A DNA stretch of 64,000 nucleotides, taken from assembly GCF_003473485.1 (NCBI RefSeq), contig NC_053045.1, positions 30,230,494-30,294,493 on the forward strand, written 5' to 3'. The stretch comes from Medicago truncatula (taxonomy: Eukaryota > Streptophyta > Magnoliopsida > Fabales > Fabaceae). Made by a program: the position numbers and the translations under genes. Below the pieces are notes generated by a model. That model was not told where the DNA came from and searched no databases. It was given only the letters and a program-made list of their open reading frames with translations. This document shows, one piece after another, positions 23,367-33,599 of the stretch (the stretch's first letter is position 1; each line of letters opens with the position of its first letter).

Positions 23367-24066
23367 TGTTGTGAATTTGATCGAAAAATAACACCAATAA
23401 CAACTTGATGTGTGGAGCAAGGGATAATCAAGCAACCAAAACAAAGTGTATGAAACAATTAAATACAAGCCAAAAGTAGAAAACAACGGCGAGAAGAACA
23501 AAAAGAAGAGAAGAACACAAAAGAATTTGTTGACCCAGTTCGGTCCAAATTGACCTAGTCTGAGGGAGAGAGCAGCCCTCCGATCCACTATATGATGAGT
23601 AACGTTACAAAGAGAAATCAATGGGTTACAAAAATAAGTCTCCCGCCTAATTCTACCCAAAGTCCCAGCCTCTTCCCGTAACCAAGAGACTCAATCCTAA
23701 TAGTGTTTCCCAAGGGGAATCAACCCACAAACCCTAGTGTTTGTTCCGAAGAGACAAACTCTATACAAACCCTAGTTTTGTTGTTGCCTTTCTAAACCCT
23801 TGTTTCAGCCCCCTCTATCTCCAAGTTTGCTCTGATACAAGGCCTATATTTATAGTAAAAGTATCGCTTAAAATTTGGAACAAATCTGCACTAAAAATAT
23901 GTTTCTGTTTTTCCCTGCCAGCACACCATCGTGCCACGATGCGATCCCATCGTGCCACGATTTTTCCAGTGCCTTGCCTCAAAAAAAATGAAACCTCCAT
24001 CGTGCCACGTTGCCCTTCAATCGTGCCACGATTCCTGCAGATCTTGATTTTAAGTTAACTCTCACA
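23367..24066 (-). repeat. Left LTR (3' LTR) of the Copia-like fossil
   Basis: A 700-bp repeat, TGTTG...CACA, nearly identical to the outer parts of 25662-27711. It contains the repeated motif 'atcgtgccacgat', a short palindrome present several times near 23930-24030. Confidence 0.9.
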
Positions 24067-24154
24067 ATTCTCCACCTTGACTTCAAATCAGTGATGATGC
24101 CAATCATCAACCACCTTGTTGCTCTTTCCCTTGCTTCCCACTACTCCAAGTAGC

Positions 24155-24542
24155 TCCACAAGTTTACACCCTAACCTCTTCAGCCATCGGAATGTCTTCC
24201 GCCTTCTCGAAGATGCTTGTAGTCCAACTACGCTAGGAATTTCAGGTAGTTCTACAAGACTATACCATAACCTCTTCAATACGAGACATCTCCCGCTTTC
24301 CTTGAAGATCTACTTGTACCCAATCACCCTTGGCTTTTAGAGTAATCCACAAGTATACACCTCAACCCCTTCAGCCCTCGGAATGTCTTCCGCCTTCTCG
24401 AAGGTCCTTGCAGTCCAACTACACTAGGAGTTTTAGGTAGTCCCACAAGCATTCACCATAACATCTTCACCGCAGAACATCTCCCGCTTCCTTGAAGATC
24501 ACCTTGCATTCAATCACCCTTGGAATTTTTAGAGTAATCTCG
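24155..24542. repeat. Two ~192-bp tandem repeats inside the Copia-like fossil
   Basis: Units 24155-24346 and 24347-24542 both run from 'ccacaagt.tacacc' through 'ggaatgtcttccgccttctc' to 'caatcacccttgg'. They replace the place where pol would be expected and look like a 3' untranslated-type region. Confidence 0.8.
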
Positions 24543-24814
24543 CAAGCCGTGCTATATATTCTTCAACTTCATGAAGAAATCCCTTGCTCACCATAGAGCA
24601 TAGCACCCAAGGTCCTTCATAGCCGTACCATTACCGGTGTGTTCAACTCCACCTCACGCTGAGCGTACTCTATCTCAACTAGCAAATGCGTACATCCCAC
24701 TATGTCTTCAACCTTGAAACTCCACCTCAACAGGTAGATCATGAGTATTCTTACCACCGCCTCTCCAGGCTGATGTTGAGTGTTTAACGTGTCTCCAGAC
24801 GAACCACCGCTCCA

Positions 24815-25661
24815 CTAGGCATCAATCCCAAGGTGAGATACATCACCTTCTTCATCCTCCAAACAACACCACACCATCAGAGCACCCGCATCCTCATAAC
24901 CCTCTGAGATAATTTGTGCGGAGTTACCATTAATCTCCGGACAATCCTTCTTGAAGTGACCCATCTTATGACAGTTAAAGCATTCAAACCTTGACTTGTT
25001 TCCACTCTTTCTCCGGTTACCTCTACCTCCACCATTCCCTCTTGAGACACTTAGGCCCTCACCGTGTTCATGAGTCAAGTCCTTGGACTTGGTCAACTCC
25101 TTGGTTCTCAAAGCCGCTTGAACTTCTTCCAAGGTAACAATGCCTTCCTTGCCAAAGAGCATGGTATCTTTAAACGATTCAATAGATTTCGGTAGAGCAG
25201 ACAACAAGAGTATAGCTTTATCCTCATCCTCAAGTTGCACCTCAATATTCTCCAAGTCATCAAGGATTTTGTTGAACTCCGTAAGTTGCTCCATGATGGC
25301 CTTTGACTCTACCATCCTGAATGAGTAGAGTCGTTGCTTTAGGAATTGCCGATGAGCCAAAGACTTTGTCATATACAAAGATTCCAAATTTGCCCACATC
25401 GATGCCGAGGTTGCTTACTTTGCTACTTCTCTCAAAACTTTATCCTCGAGGCACAAGACAATGGCACACCTGGCCTTGTCCACCATCTCGGTCTTCTCCG
25501 CTTGTGACATGGTGACTGGTAACGAACCTTCACCCTTCAAAGCTTTCTCACACTTCTGCTGTATTAACACCGCTTCCATCTTTACCTTCCATAACCCAAA
25601 ATCGTTATCTCCGGTAAACTTCTCAATATCCTTTGACCCTTGCCCCACGGTGGGCGCCAAT
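24815..25661 (-). mobile_element. gag region of the Copia-like fossil
   Basis: The minus-strand translation shows a Copia gag-polypeptide pattern: LAHRQFLKQRLYSFRM and FNKILDDLENIEVQLEDEDK, then ILLLSALPKSIESFKDT, and a CCHC zinc knuckle CFNCHKMGHFKKDC. This is the UBN2-type gag of plant Copia elements. No protease, integrase or reverse transcriptase follows. It is treated as a fossil. Confidence 0.85.
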
Positions 25662-27711
25662 TGTTGTGAATTCGATCGAAAAATCACACCAATAACAACT
25701 TGATGTGTGGAGCAAGGGATAATCAAGCAACCAAAACAAAGTGTATGGAACAATTAAATACAAGTCAAAAGTAGAAAACAACGACGAGAAGAACAAAAAG
25801 AAGAGAAGAACACAAAAGAATTTGTTGACCCAGTTCGGTCCAAATTGACCTAGTCTGAGGGAGAGAGCAGCCCTCCGATCCACTATATGATGAGTAACGT
25901 TACAAAGAGAAATCAATGGGTTACAAGAATAAGTCTCCCGCCTAATTCTACCCAAAGTCCCAGCCTCTTCCCGTAACCAAGAGACTCAATCCTAATAGTG
26001 TTTCCCAAGGTGAATCAACCCACAAACCCTAGTGTTTGTTCCGAAAAGACAAACTCTATACAAACCCTAGTTTTGTTGTTGCCTTTCTAAACCCTTGTTT
26101 CAGCCCCCTCTATCTCCAAGTTTGCTCCGATACAAGGCCTATATTTATAGTAAAAGTATCGCTTAAAATTTGGAACAAATCTGCACTAAAAATATGTTTC
26201 TGTTTTTCCCTGCCAGCACACCATCGTGCCACGATGCGATCCCATCGTGCCAGATTTTTCCAGTGCCTTGCTGATAAGTGCTCAAAAGTAACATATTTCA
26301 TGTGTTAACTTAGGCAAATTAGTGATTTGTTTTGCAAGTTATCTAAGGAAAAGCTACCATTTGAGTGCAATTTTACCATTTATGCTTTACATGCCTGATT
26401 CTACCCAATTTATGCAGGAAATGACAAGCAAGGACCAAAAGAAGGAAGCTCCAGTTCTGTTCGCTTACAAGCACGCTTCCAGTTCGCTCTTGAAGAAAGG
26501 TCAGTTCGCTTAAGCGACCTATGGTTCGCTTAAGCGACCAAGTTCCAGTGAGCTCCAGGAAAGTTCGCTCACATGTTCGCTTGTGCTTCGCTTAAGCGAA
26601 GTTCATCCAACTTCAGAAGATAGGGACCACGTGGCAGCACCTCAATGGTCAACTGGAGATTTCCTGGATGTTCGCTTAAGCGAACTCTGCTTCGCTTAAG
26701 CGAACTGGCACGCAGTCAGCCCATATAAATAGTTTTCTCTTCTCTTTCTAAATTATTCTATTACATTTTTATTCATATTTTTCTGGTTTTAGAGAGAGAC
26801 TAGGGCTTTTCTAGAGAGAGAAACACAAAGCAAGGTAGTTAGGAGAAGATTCAAGCCAAGATTTGTTGAGACATTATGGATCTTGTCATGGAATCTTCAC
26901 CCTTTCTTCATCCTTTGCAAAGCTATCATAGACATATGTAGCTACATCTACTCTTGTAGTTTTGAGGTATTCAAACAAGCTATTATGTAATCTTTTGATC
27001 TTTTAATATATGGTTCTAGCTTATTTATTCAATATTGTTGTTATTTTTGTTTTTATTGTTTTATTGAGATTCAGAATGATATGGACACATACTTTTGAAT
27101 CTAGAAATAGAATAACAATCTATCTTAAGTTATCACTCTAGACATGGATGTTAATATTTGATAATCACTTTTAATCTAGAACTTAATGCTTTTGGGTAAT
27201 TTAATCGGTTGGGAAATCGTCGATTAAACTACCCAAACGACTTTGTGATCGTTTAAATGTTTGGGAAATCGATGTTTAAACGATCCCTTAGAAATAACGA
27301 TATCATTTGGACACGAATGATATTGTCGAGTGATTGTGATAATATAGTTTAAAAAGCTAGAATCCGTTAATCGATCGAGAGATTGCAACTGTTACGCTTG
27401 GTTGATGTCTCTGACCGCAAGCGGAATAGCCCTATCTCTTCTCGTTTTACTTTTATGTCGATTAGGAAAATAGTTTTACACAAACAAACAATTTATACCC
27501 AAACACTTAACGTGACAAATATTGTGAAAATGCTTATGAAATACGCAACTCCCTGTGGACACGATCCTATTATACTTACGTGTAAATAGTTTTATGAGAG
27601 GTAAAAATCCTTCATCACTTGCCTCAAAAAAACTGAAACCTCCATCGTGCCACGTTGCCCTTCAATCGTGCCACGATTCTTGCGGATCTTGATTTTAAGT
27701 TAACTCTCACA
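25662..27711 (-). repeat. Right LTR (5' LTR) of the Copia-like fossil, interrupted
   Basis: Parts 25662-26271 and 27618-27711 together correspond to the 700-bp left LTR, with 26272-27617 being a later insertion. Just beyond its right end, 'attctccaacttgacttc' repeats the sequence that lies inside the element next to the left LTR. This suggests that a neighbouring element copy was once joined here. Confidence 0.85.
26272..27617 (+). mobile_element. Solo LTR, probably Gypsy-type, nested in the Copia LTR
   Basis: A 1346-bp insertion beginning TGATAAGTGC and ending CTTCATCA, with a perfect 5-bp target duplication, cttgc, at 26267-26271 and 27618-27622. It has no internal coding region, so it is best explained as an LTR left after LTR-LTR recombination. 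A possible promoter TATA (tataaata at about 26723) is followed by 'agagagagactagggct'. Upstream are five copies of the palindrome ttcgcttaagcgaa (or its core) between 26505 and 26704. Family placement is by general look ('actccctgtggacacgat' near the 3' end), not by coding sequence. Orientation is inferred from the same features. Confidence 0.75.
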
Positions 27712-27754
27712 ATTCTCCAACTTGACTTCAAATCGTGCCACCTTATGTTCAGGG

Positions 27755-27785
27755 ATAATTTTTTTTTTTTTTTTTTTTTTTTTTG
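27755..27785. repeat. Poly-T tract
   Basis: A near-uninterrupted run of about 28 T just right of the Copia-like fossil. Confidence 0.8.
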
Positions 27786-27950
27786 TAAACTACTCCTATA
27801 AAAAGGGATGGAAGGAGTATTAATTGTGCATGTCATTGAAATCACAATCGTCTAATGGTGAAAATCAACGGATAACATGAGGTCGTGTGTTTTTTGTTTG
27901 AAATCGTAACAACTAACATTATCCATATGGTAAACACCTAAACAACCTAT

Positions 27951-28098
27951 TTGCTCGGATCACATTTATAAGCAAAAGAACAAATTTTTATGTTCATTGA
28001 ATAATTAATGTATTTGATCACATTAATACACCAGATACATTAGCTATTCAATGAACCTAAAAGTTGATTTTTACTTATAACTATGACCGGAGGGAGTA
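27951..28098. mobile_element. Stowaway-like (Tc1/mariner) MITE
   Basis: The right terminus reads 'cttataactatgaccggagggag' followed by TA, the reverse complement of the typical CTCCCTCCGGTC Stowaway end. The left end 'gctcggatcacatttataag' is a degraded match. The halves 'tgttcattgaataattaatgtatttgatc' and 'agatacattagctattcaatgaacc' are inverted copies. About 148 bp, noncoding. Confidence 0.75.
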
Positions 28099-28231
28099 CC
28101 CTATATGTGTGATGCTACATTATTTAACGAGCATAATAAATTTTTTGTAAAAAAATATGACATAATTTATAATATATTTTACCTCTTTTCAATATTTTTT
28201 TTAAATACATGCTAAATTTATAAGAAAAAAA

Positions 28232-28790
28232 CAATTATTCTATGTAATCATACAAATCTAAAGTCGCTAAAAACAAAAAGAATGAACCCGCAAACAAACA
28301 CAACAAACTCACAACATCCATGTTAATAACATAAAACAGAAAAGTATTTATGCCTACAAATACAACTATATTCAATTATCTGGAATACTCATGTCTTCTG
28401 ATCTGTAACGTTGGCGACTCCAAAGTCATTGATCGGATCTGCACTTGCTTAAAGTTAATCTTCAATCCTAAATAAAATAAACACCGCACTAAGACGTGAA
28501 ATAAAAAACACACCGGACAAAGGCGAGAAATCAAAACAAACACAGTTGTGCAGAGACAACGAAACCATAAAAATAAATGAAAGAAAACTGAAAATATGTG
28601 GAAATCACTTATTCAATTAGGATAGAAGGAAAAACAATTCGAAAGGGTGATTTTGGGTCAAAATTAACCCTAAATCACCCTTGTTCGGTAGACAAGAAGA
28701 AGAAAGGGGCTACGCTACGGTTTGAGAAGGAAAGAAGAGAGAGAAAAATAGAGATATGCAAGGAAGTTTTTGTGTTTGTCATAAAAATTG
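28232..28790 (-). mobile_element. Retroposon R1 copy, directly 3' of NCR gene 1
   Basis: Aligns along its length with the R1 copy at 17718-18254: 'gtcgctaaaaac', 'aacaaactcacaacatcc', 'tatttatgcctacaaata', 'ggatctgcacttg', 'ggaaatcacttattca' and 'agggtgattttgggtcaaaattaa'. It has the same minus orientation. Ends are approximate and no target duplication was found. It ends about 115 bp downstream of the NCR stop codon. Confidence 0.7.
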
Positions 28791-28905
28791 AAATGCTAGA
28801 GAAACATAAATCAAATTTTAAAGTAAATTATAAAAATGCAAACATTATGACATACAAATAAAATTGTATGTTTAGAGGTAAGATAATGATTTTTAAACTT
28901 AATTC

Positions 28906-29167
28906 TTACTCCATCACGAGCTCGCATAATTTATTAATGCACTTCATAACCAAGGCTAACTCTTCTGGACAATCAGCATCAGAAACGCAGGGAATGAGAC
29001 CTATGTTGTAATATAGGAAAGTTACTAAAAGATGATATAACATTGTGTATAAGATAAATTAGAAAATTGGAATGTGGTGTGAAAAGAGACATACCACCAT
29101 TGGTTACAATAATAAATATGGAAAGAAAGATGATCAAATCATAAATAAACATGAGAATTTGAGCCAT
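28906..29167 (-). CDS. Nodule-specific cysteine-rich (NCR) peptide 1
   Basis: Two exons on the minus strand: 29167-29095 and 29000-28906, with a GT/AG phase-1 intron of 94 bp, giving 55 residues. Exon 1 encodes the NCR signal peptide MAQILMFIYDLIIFLSIFII and the first residues after it. Exon 2 encodes the mature acidic peptide LIPCVSDADCPEELALVMKC followed by INKLCELVME. Cysteines are at 29, 35, 45 and 50, spacing C-x5-C-x9-C-x4-C, as in four-cysteine NCRs. Such peptides are secreted into symbiosomes of IRLC legume nodules, where they control bacteroid differentiation. Function for this member is inferred. The net charge of the mature part is negative, so it is not a typical antimicrobial cationic NCR. 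It is too short for ordinary gene finders. Confidence 0.9.
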
Positions 29168-29209
29168 ATTTTTCTCTCATTTACATGTAATAAATAATTT
29201 TTTTTATCG

Positions 29210-29216
29210 CTTTATA
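29210..29216 (-). promoter_or_regulatory. TATA box of NCR gene 1
   Basis: TATAAAG on the minus strand, about 43 bp before the ATG. NCR gene 2 has a TATA-type motif at nearly the same distance. Confidence 0.65.
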
Positions 29217-29370
29217 AGTTAAAAACTTAATCATGCTTTGTTCAAGTAAATAGTTTTTAGCACTTAGGAGTTGTCAAAAGCCACTTATAATATTGGAATT
29301 AATGATTTATTTATTTTTTTGACAAATATTGGAATTAATGTTAAATGTCTCCAATAAATATGTCATGTGT

Positions 29371-29469
29371 GTCCCCGTGACTTAACTTAATTGGTAGGGA
29401 TATTGCATAATATATATATAGAAGTCGGAGTTTGAACTCCAAACACTCCACTTATTCACCTTAAAAAAT
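29371..29469 (+). mobile_element. tRNA-like SINE, copy 2, inside the NCR1 promoter
   Basis: 'gtccccgtgacttaacttaattggtaggg' (box A-like) and 'gtcggagtttgaactcc' (box B-like) followed by an A-rich tail. It resembles the copies at 19780 and 34412 but is more diverged. It falls between the proximal and distal promoter parts that are contiguous in NCR gene 2. Confidence 0.7.
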
Positions 29470-29635
29470 AATTCTTAACCACTACTTAATAGAAAAAATG
29501 TATTTGTATCCTTTGGCTCTTTCAATTGACCACCTAACATTCCCTCAAAAGAAATTGACCACCTAACATTAGTAAATATCTCACATAATTTAAGTCTAGA
29601 TGGTCATCAAAGATCAATAATGAAATGTAAAAACA

Positions 29636-29745
29636 TTTCACGTTTATCCCTTTATCTCACTAAATTGATCATTAATCTATATAAATATTAAAAAAAAATA
29701 TTGATGATCATAAAAAGTTTATTACTTATTTTGTACTTATAAACG
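29636..29745 (-). promoter_or_regulatory. Distal NCR promoter block, copy A
   Basis: The plus-strand text 'tttatccctttatctcac', then 'ttgatgatcataaaaagttt' and 'attacttatttt', aligns with 'tttatctctttatatcac', 'ttgacagtcataaaagttc' and 'attatagttttt' upstream of NCR gene 2 (46893-47000). Conservation between two diverged NCR loci suggests a regulatory role, though recent shared descent could also explain it. Confidence 0.6.
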
Positions 29746-29764
29746 TACACGAATACTCTTTGTT

Positions 29765-30125
29765 TTTTCTACGTTACCCCTTGATGATTTGGGGTAATTT
29801 ACCCCTTTTAAAGAAAAATTTCTTTCATCTTTGTTTTTAAAATATTTTTTATTTTTTTTAATCTCAACAACATCAAACTTCTTCATTTCCTTCATTTAAC
29901 ATGTGATCTCCACCTTTGTTTCATAATCGAATCATATTTGTTATTGGGGGTAATTTATCCCCAATTCATTAAGGGTAATGTATTTCGGTTTTTCTTACAA
30001 TTAGTTATCATTTTTATCTTAAAAACAATAAGTTTCTTCATCTCCTTCATTCAACATGTGATCTTCATCTCATTCCTTTCAGAATCGAATCATATTTATC
30101 ATTAAGGGTAAATTACCCCCAATTC
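29765..30125. repeat. Imperfect tandem duplication, ~160-190 bp units
   Basis: Two units share 'ttcatttaacatgtgatct' / 'ttcattcaacatgtgatct', 'aatcgaatcatatttgttatt' / 'aatcgaatcatatttatcatt' and 'gggtaatttatcccc' / 'gggtaaattaccccc'. Noncoding. Confidence 0.75.
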
Positions 30126-30235
30126 ATAAAGGGGTATTGTAGATCTCATCGAGTACTCTTAGGACACTTGACACTTCGAATACATCATACATTTCCTATA
30201 ATTATTTTTCATTAACTAGATTTTTTGTAGAGTGA

Positions 30236-31015
30236 TGATATATGGACACCCCTACGTGGCATCTCTCTCTTGTACACTCTTCCACATGTCCCTATTTATT
30301 ATAAAATACTCTAAAAAGTGACACCTCATCATATGCATCTCATCCACTAGTTTTCTCTCACTTCCTCTCTTATCCCAGTTCTCTCTACCATGTTAATTTT
30401 TTTCCATCACACCTCTGCCGCTCAATCGTCTTCGACCTATTTTTCTCTCCACCTCACCCTGTTTAAATCTGTAGGACTTCACCACCGGCCTCCCCCTCTC
30501 TTCACTCACCGAACACCACCACTGACCGTCCCCAGATCCAACGCCATCATCACCCACAATCCTCACCATCATCCTTGTCAATGTAAGTCTGTAACCCACC
30601 ACGACAATCATCTTCAGGACCACCCATATTTATCACCATCCCATTCTTCGGCCACCTACTTTTCAAATCGCGATTTTGCTCGTCCTCACCACCTCCATCG
30701 GTCTTCTTCCGTCACCCTCCTTTCGCAACTTGTCGTGTCTTTATCACTGTAGTCGTTTATGGTCTCACTGTTGTCGTCCATGGTTTTTCTTGTTTTTTTC
30801 GTCCACGGTCTCACCATCGTCGTGATAGTTTCAAATCTGAACGGTTATGGTAGGAAGAAAAGGGACAAACATAGACAGAGAGGGAGTTTAAAAAGGTTTC
30901 ATGTGAGAGAGGGGAAGGATGAATCAAGAAAATAAATAATAAAGTGCGTGAAATTACTATATGCCCATGCCACATTGAGGCTGTACAAGAGTGGTAAAAA
31001 AAGGATATCAACCAA
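30236..31015. other. C-rich block with weakly inverted ends
   Basis: The stretch 30380-30760 is markedly richer in C than its surroundings and open for 120 codons on the plus strand, rich in H, P and S with no recognised domain. The flanks are loosely inverted ('gatgatatatggacacc' against '...aaaaaggatatcaacc', and 'atttattataaaatac' against 'aaataaataataaagtg'). It may be an old transposon that captured host sequence, but I could not define ends or a target duplication. Confidence 0.35.
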
Positions 31016-31499
31016 TAATTGCATTTTTTTAATTCTATCTAACTAAAAAGCTAGAGAGAGGGAGGGATACAAGCGCGTAGCAAATCATGATCTTCCCTAA
31101 AAGAGAGCTAAGAATAATATTAACTACTTTCCTTAAATTAAATCCAATTTGTTTTATTGCTTAAAAAGTATGTATTACTGAAATGATTTGTGATACTTCA
31201 TGGACACATCTTCATTTGGGTGTAATTCATATGATAAGTCAACATTGTCAAAGTAAAGATCAAGGATCCATTTTAATTGCGTGAAGTAAGCCAAGGATCC
31301 ATTTTAATTCGTTGGGGTGTAATTGCAAGAATAAAAATACCATCTTAACTTGTAAGACACATATCAACACTTGTCCGATATTGCTGCACAACAAAAGATA
31401 CATATATGTTACATTTGTATCTTCCCCGATGCGGTTTTTGCCACTGAACCAATTTCTGCTGCTGCCATGTTTTCGTCTGCATCAACTACATCAGGGTTG

Positions 31500-33590
31500 C
31501 ATGAACGGTTAACTTTTGCCTTGATTATCCATAATGTTTGCTAGCTTCCAATAATCCTCAACTCAAGCAGCCAAACAACTATGTCCACCACCTACGAACG
31601 TGATTCCGACACATCTTGGCAAATCATTAGATTACTATGTTTCCAAAGACCATAAAGATTCAGTGATAGGCGCCGCACTAACATGAAAATTGTAGTTGTT
31701 GGTTTGGTTTAGTGGTTTCCAGCACTTCTTTATTGATTTTGCACCATAATCCAGAAGCACACCGTACTTGGACAAAAAAAGAACATTAAAAAATGACATG
31801 AGTGAGGTCTTCATATAATGAGTCACAACTCACAATTGGGAGGACATTCAATTCCTTTGGTTTGCAACCATGCTCTTGCTGGAAAGTGATATATATCAAA
31901 ATTGTTGCACCTCATATCCTCTCTTTAAAACAAAAAAACCCTCTAACCTCTTTCTAAAACTTTTTCATCGCTCGACATCCCCTCCAAATCCAAATGTCCT
32001 AGTTCCGATGTAGGCTCCATGGGTAGTGACGCGACAAGACCGCTCCTTCACGCCACCATTTCACCCCTTTGGGTGGTATTAGGTGGTTTGGTTCCGGATC
32101 TTGTTTTATGGGAGGTGTTGGGTTGATTTTCTATCCTCTTCAATGTTGATGGCCTTAGATCTCTGGTTTCTTCCCATATGTTTGAGATCTTTAGATTTCA
32201 TGGTTTCTTCCCATATGCAAAGGCAAAGCTGCCACATAACCTTGTTGTTGTGGGTGCTTATGGCTCTTGGTTTACTCTAGATTCAGGTTCAATAAGGTTT
32301 CGTTATGGCTTTGTTTTTTGGAGAAGGTCTCCATTTAAAACACCATGTTCAGCGGTGTGTGGTTTCTCGAAACCTAGTCTGATATGTTCTGATACCTTTG
32401 TTGTTGGTTCTGATCGCTGAGTTTGTTTAGGCCGGAAAGGGTGATTACGCCTTTAGGCTGGAAAGGGTGATTGCGCCTACCGTGTTTTGCAGGGGCTAAT
32501 GGTACATGAACATTTATATGTGTTGGCGTTGGCTTCGCTGGGGTGTGTTGACGTGTATTTACCTGTTAGAAATTTGTGTTTATTTATACCACTTTTGCTA
32601 ATATTTGTTGTAATACCCTTTTAGGACTGATTATGTGGTTGCTTAGTAAGGTCTATATGCCCCCTCATCTTTTTGTACTTTCTCTTTATTTATAAATTTT
32701 CCTTTGCTTAAAAAAATGCTCTTATTGGATAGCTTACTCTACACATTCGCCAAACCAAGTTCCTTACTTTTGGGTGGGGGGTGAGGGGATTTGAGTCGTC
32801 ATACAATAGACTAATAACCATAACACCTAAGATAGGAATAGTCCACAAGCTCCTCCATACACAGTCGATGAGCACTCTTTAAAGAATAGTGCCCATTTTA
32901 TTCCATCTTTCCAAATCACTCTATATGTTTGTACATGGGAAAGAATGGGTGTTTTTAGGATCTTAGTTGCTATGTCCTCACTAAACAAATATTGCACCAC
33001 CTCTTGGTTCCAACTTCCAAGTCTTGCTTGCAAGATCAATTAAACTATTTACTATCGCGTTTACCAAGTGAGAAGCACACGGTGAAATCCATGAAATGCA
33101 ACCACCTTCCATCTGCCAAGGTTCATCTAATTAAGATAAAGATAATGTCCTATGAACCAATATATCATCTGATCCACGTCGAACGATAAATTTTGCATTG
33201 AAAATGCTATGCCACACATAACTTGGGTTATGACCCAAATATGAAGACAAAAAGCTCATGTGAGGGAAATATCTAGCTTTGAACAATGGGATACCAAGGA
33301 GTCTGGCTCCATTTGGAATTTCCATCCAAGTTTAGCAAACATCGCCAAATTGAAAGCATCGAGGTCTTCAAAACCCATACCTCCGTACAATTTAAGAAAT
33401 TCCAAATTTTTCCAAGACATCAAATGAATACCACAGTTATTTGAACTACCATGACCCCACCAAGTAGAGTTCATCATACTCTCAATAGTCAACACAAGAG
33501 AAGTAGGTAGGAAGAATATACTCATACATAAGTAGGAATTGATTGCAATACAAAATTGATCATTACCTCTCGGTCTACCTTAGATGAACA
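31500..33590 (-). mobile_element. L1-type LINE fragment, split by a later retroposon
   Basis: The minus-strand translation from about 33590 gives the end of the reverse transcriptase: EVMINFVLQSIPTYVMSIFF, then MMNSTWWGHGSSNNCGIHLM and LYGGMGFEDLDAFNLAMFAK, then ARYFPHMSFLSSYLGHNPSY. After frame changes it reaches LVWRMCRVSYPIRA at about 32729. The zinc-binding part resumes at 31882 with WLQTKGIECPPNCEL. The gap, 31883-32715, is another element flanked by a target duplication. Both ends of the LINE are missing and it has several frameshifts and stops, so it is dead. Confidence 0.85.
31883..32715 (+). mobile_element. Noncoding retroposon 'R2', copy 1, nested in the LINE
   Basis: An 833-bp insertion ending in a short A-run and flanked by 'atgctcttgctgg' (31870-31882) and 'atgctcttattgg' (32716-32728), 11 of 13 matching. 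The LINE reading frame continues across the site once the insertion is removed. It contains paired 'gccggaaagggtgattacgcc' / 'gctggaaagggtgattgcgcc' and a 3' part like that of 44184-45292. No conserved frame. Confidence 0.7.
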
Positions 33591-33599
33591 CTTACTGCT

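Larger units (their letters stand above)
23367..27711 (-). mobile_element. Copia-like LTR retrotransposon fossil, gag only
   Basis: Two direct terminal repeats of about 700 bp (23367-24066 and 25662-27711, the latter carrying a 1.35-kb insertion) begin TGTTGTGAA and end CTCTCACA. On the minus strand the right LTR is followed by a primer-binding-like stretch (TTGGCGCCCACCGTGGGG) and then a gag region. The left LTR is preceded by a purine tract (AAGGTGGAGAAT). No reverse transcriptase or integrase is present between gag and the 3' end, so the element is broken and non-autonomous. By eye the LTRs differ at roughly 2 percent of positions. At a commonly used plant LTR rate of about 1.5e-8 per site per year this suggests an age below about one million years. 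Family placement in Copia is inferred from gag. Confidence 0.85.

Noticed and set aside
26505-26704. Regularly repeated palindromes as a CRISPR array
   Set aside because: Spacing is irregular, the repeats are short, the host is a plant, and they sit inside an LTR.
30390-30752. 120-codon His/Pro/Ser-rich frame
   Set aside because: C-rich composition alone makes it open; no signal peptide, domain or intron structure, and it lies in a probable transposon.
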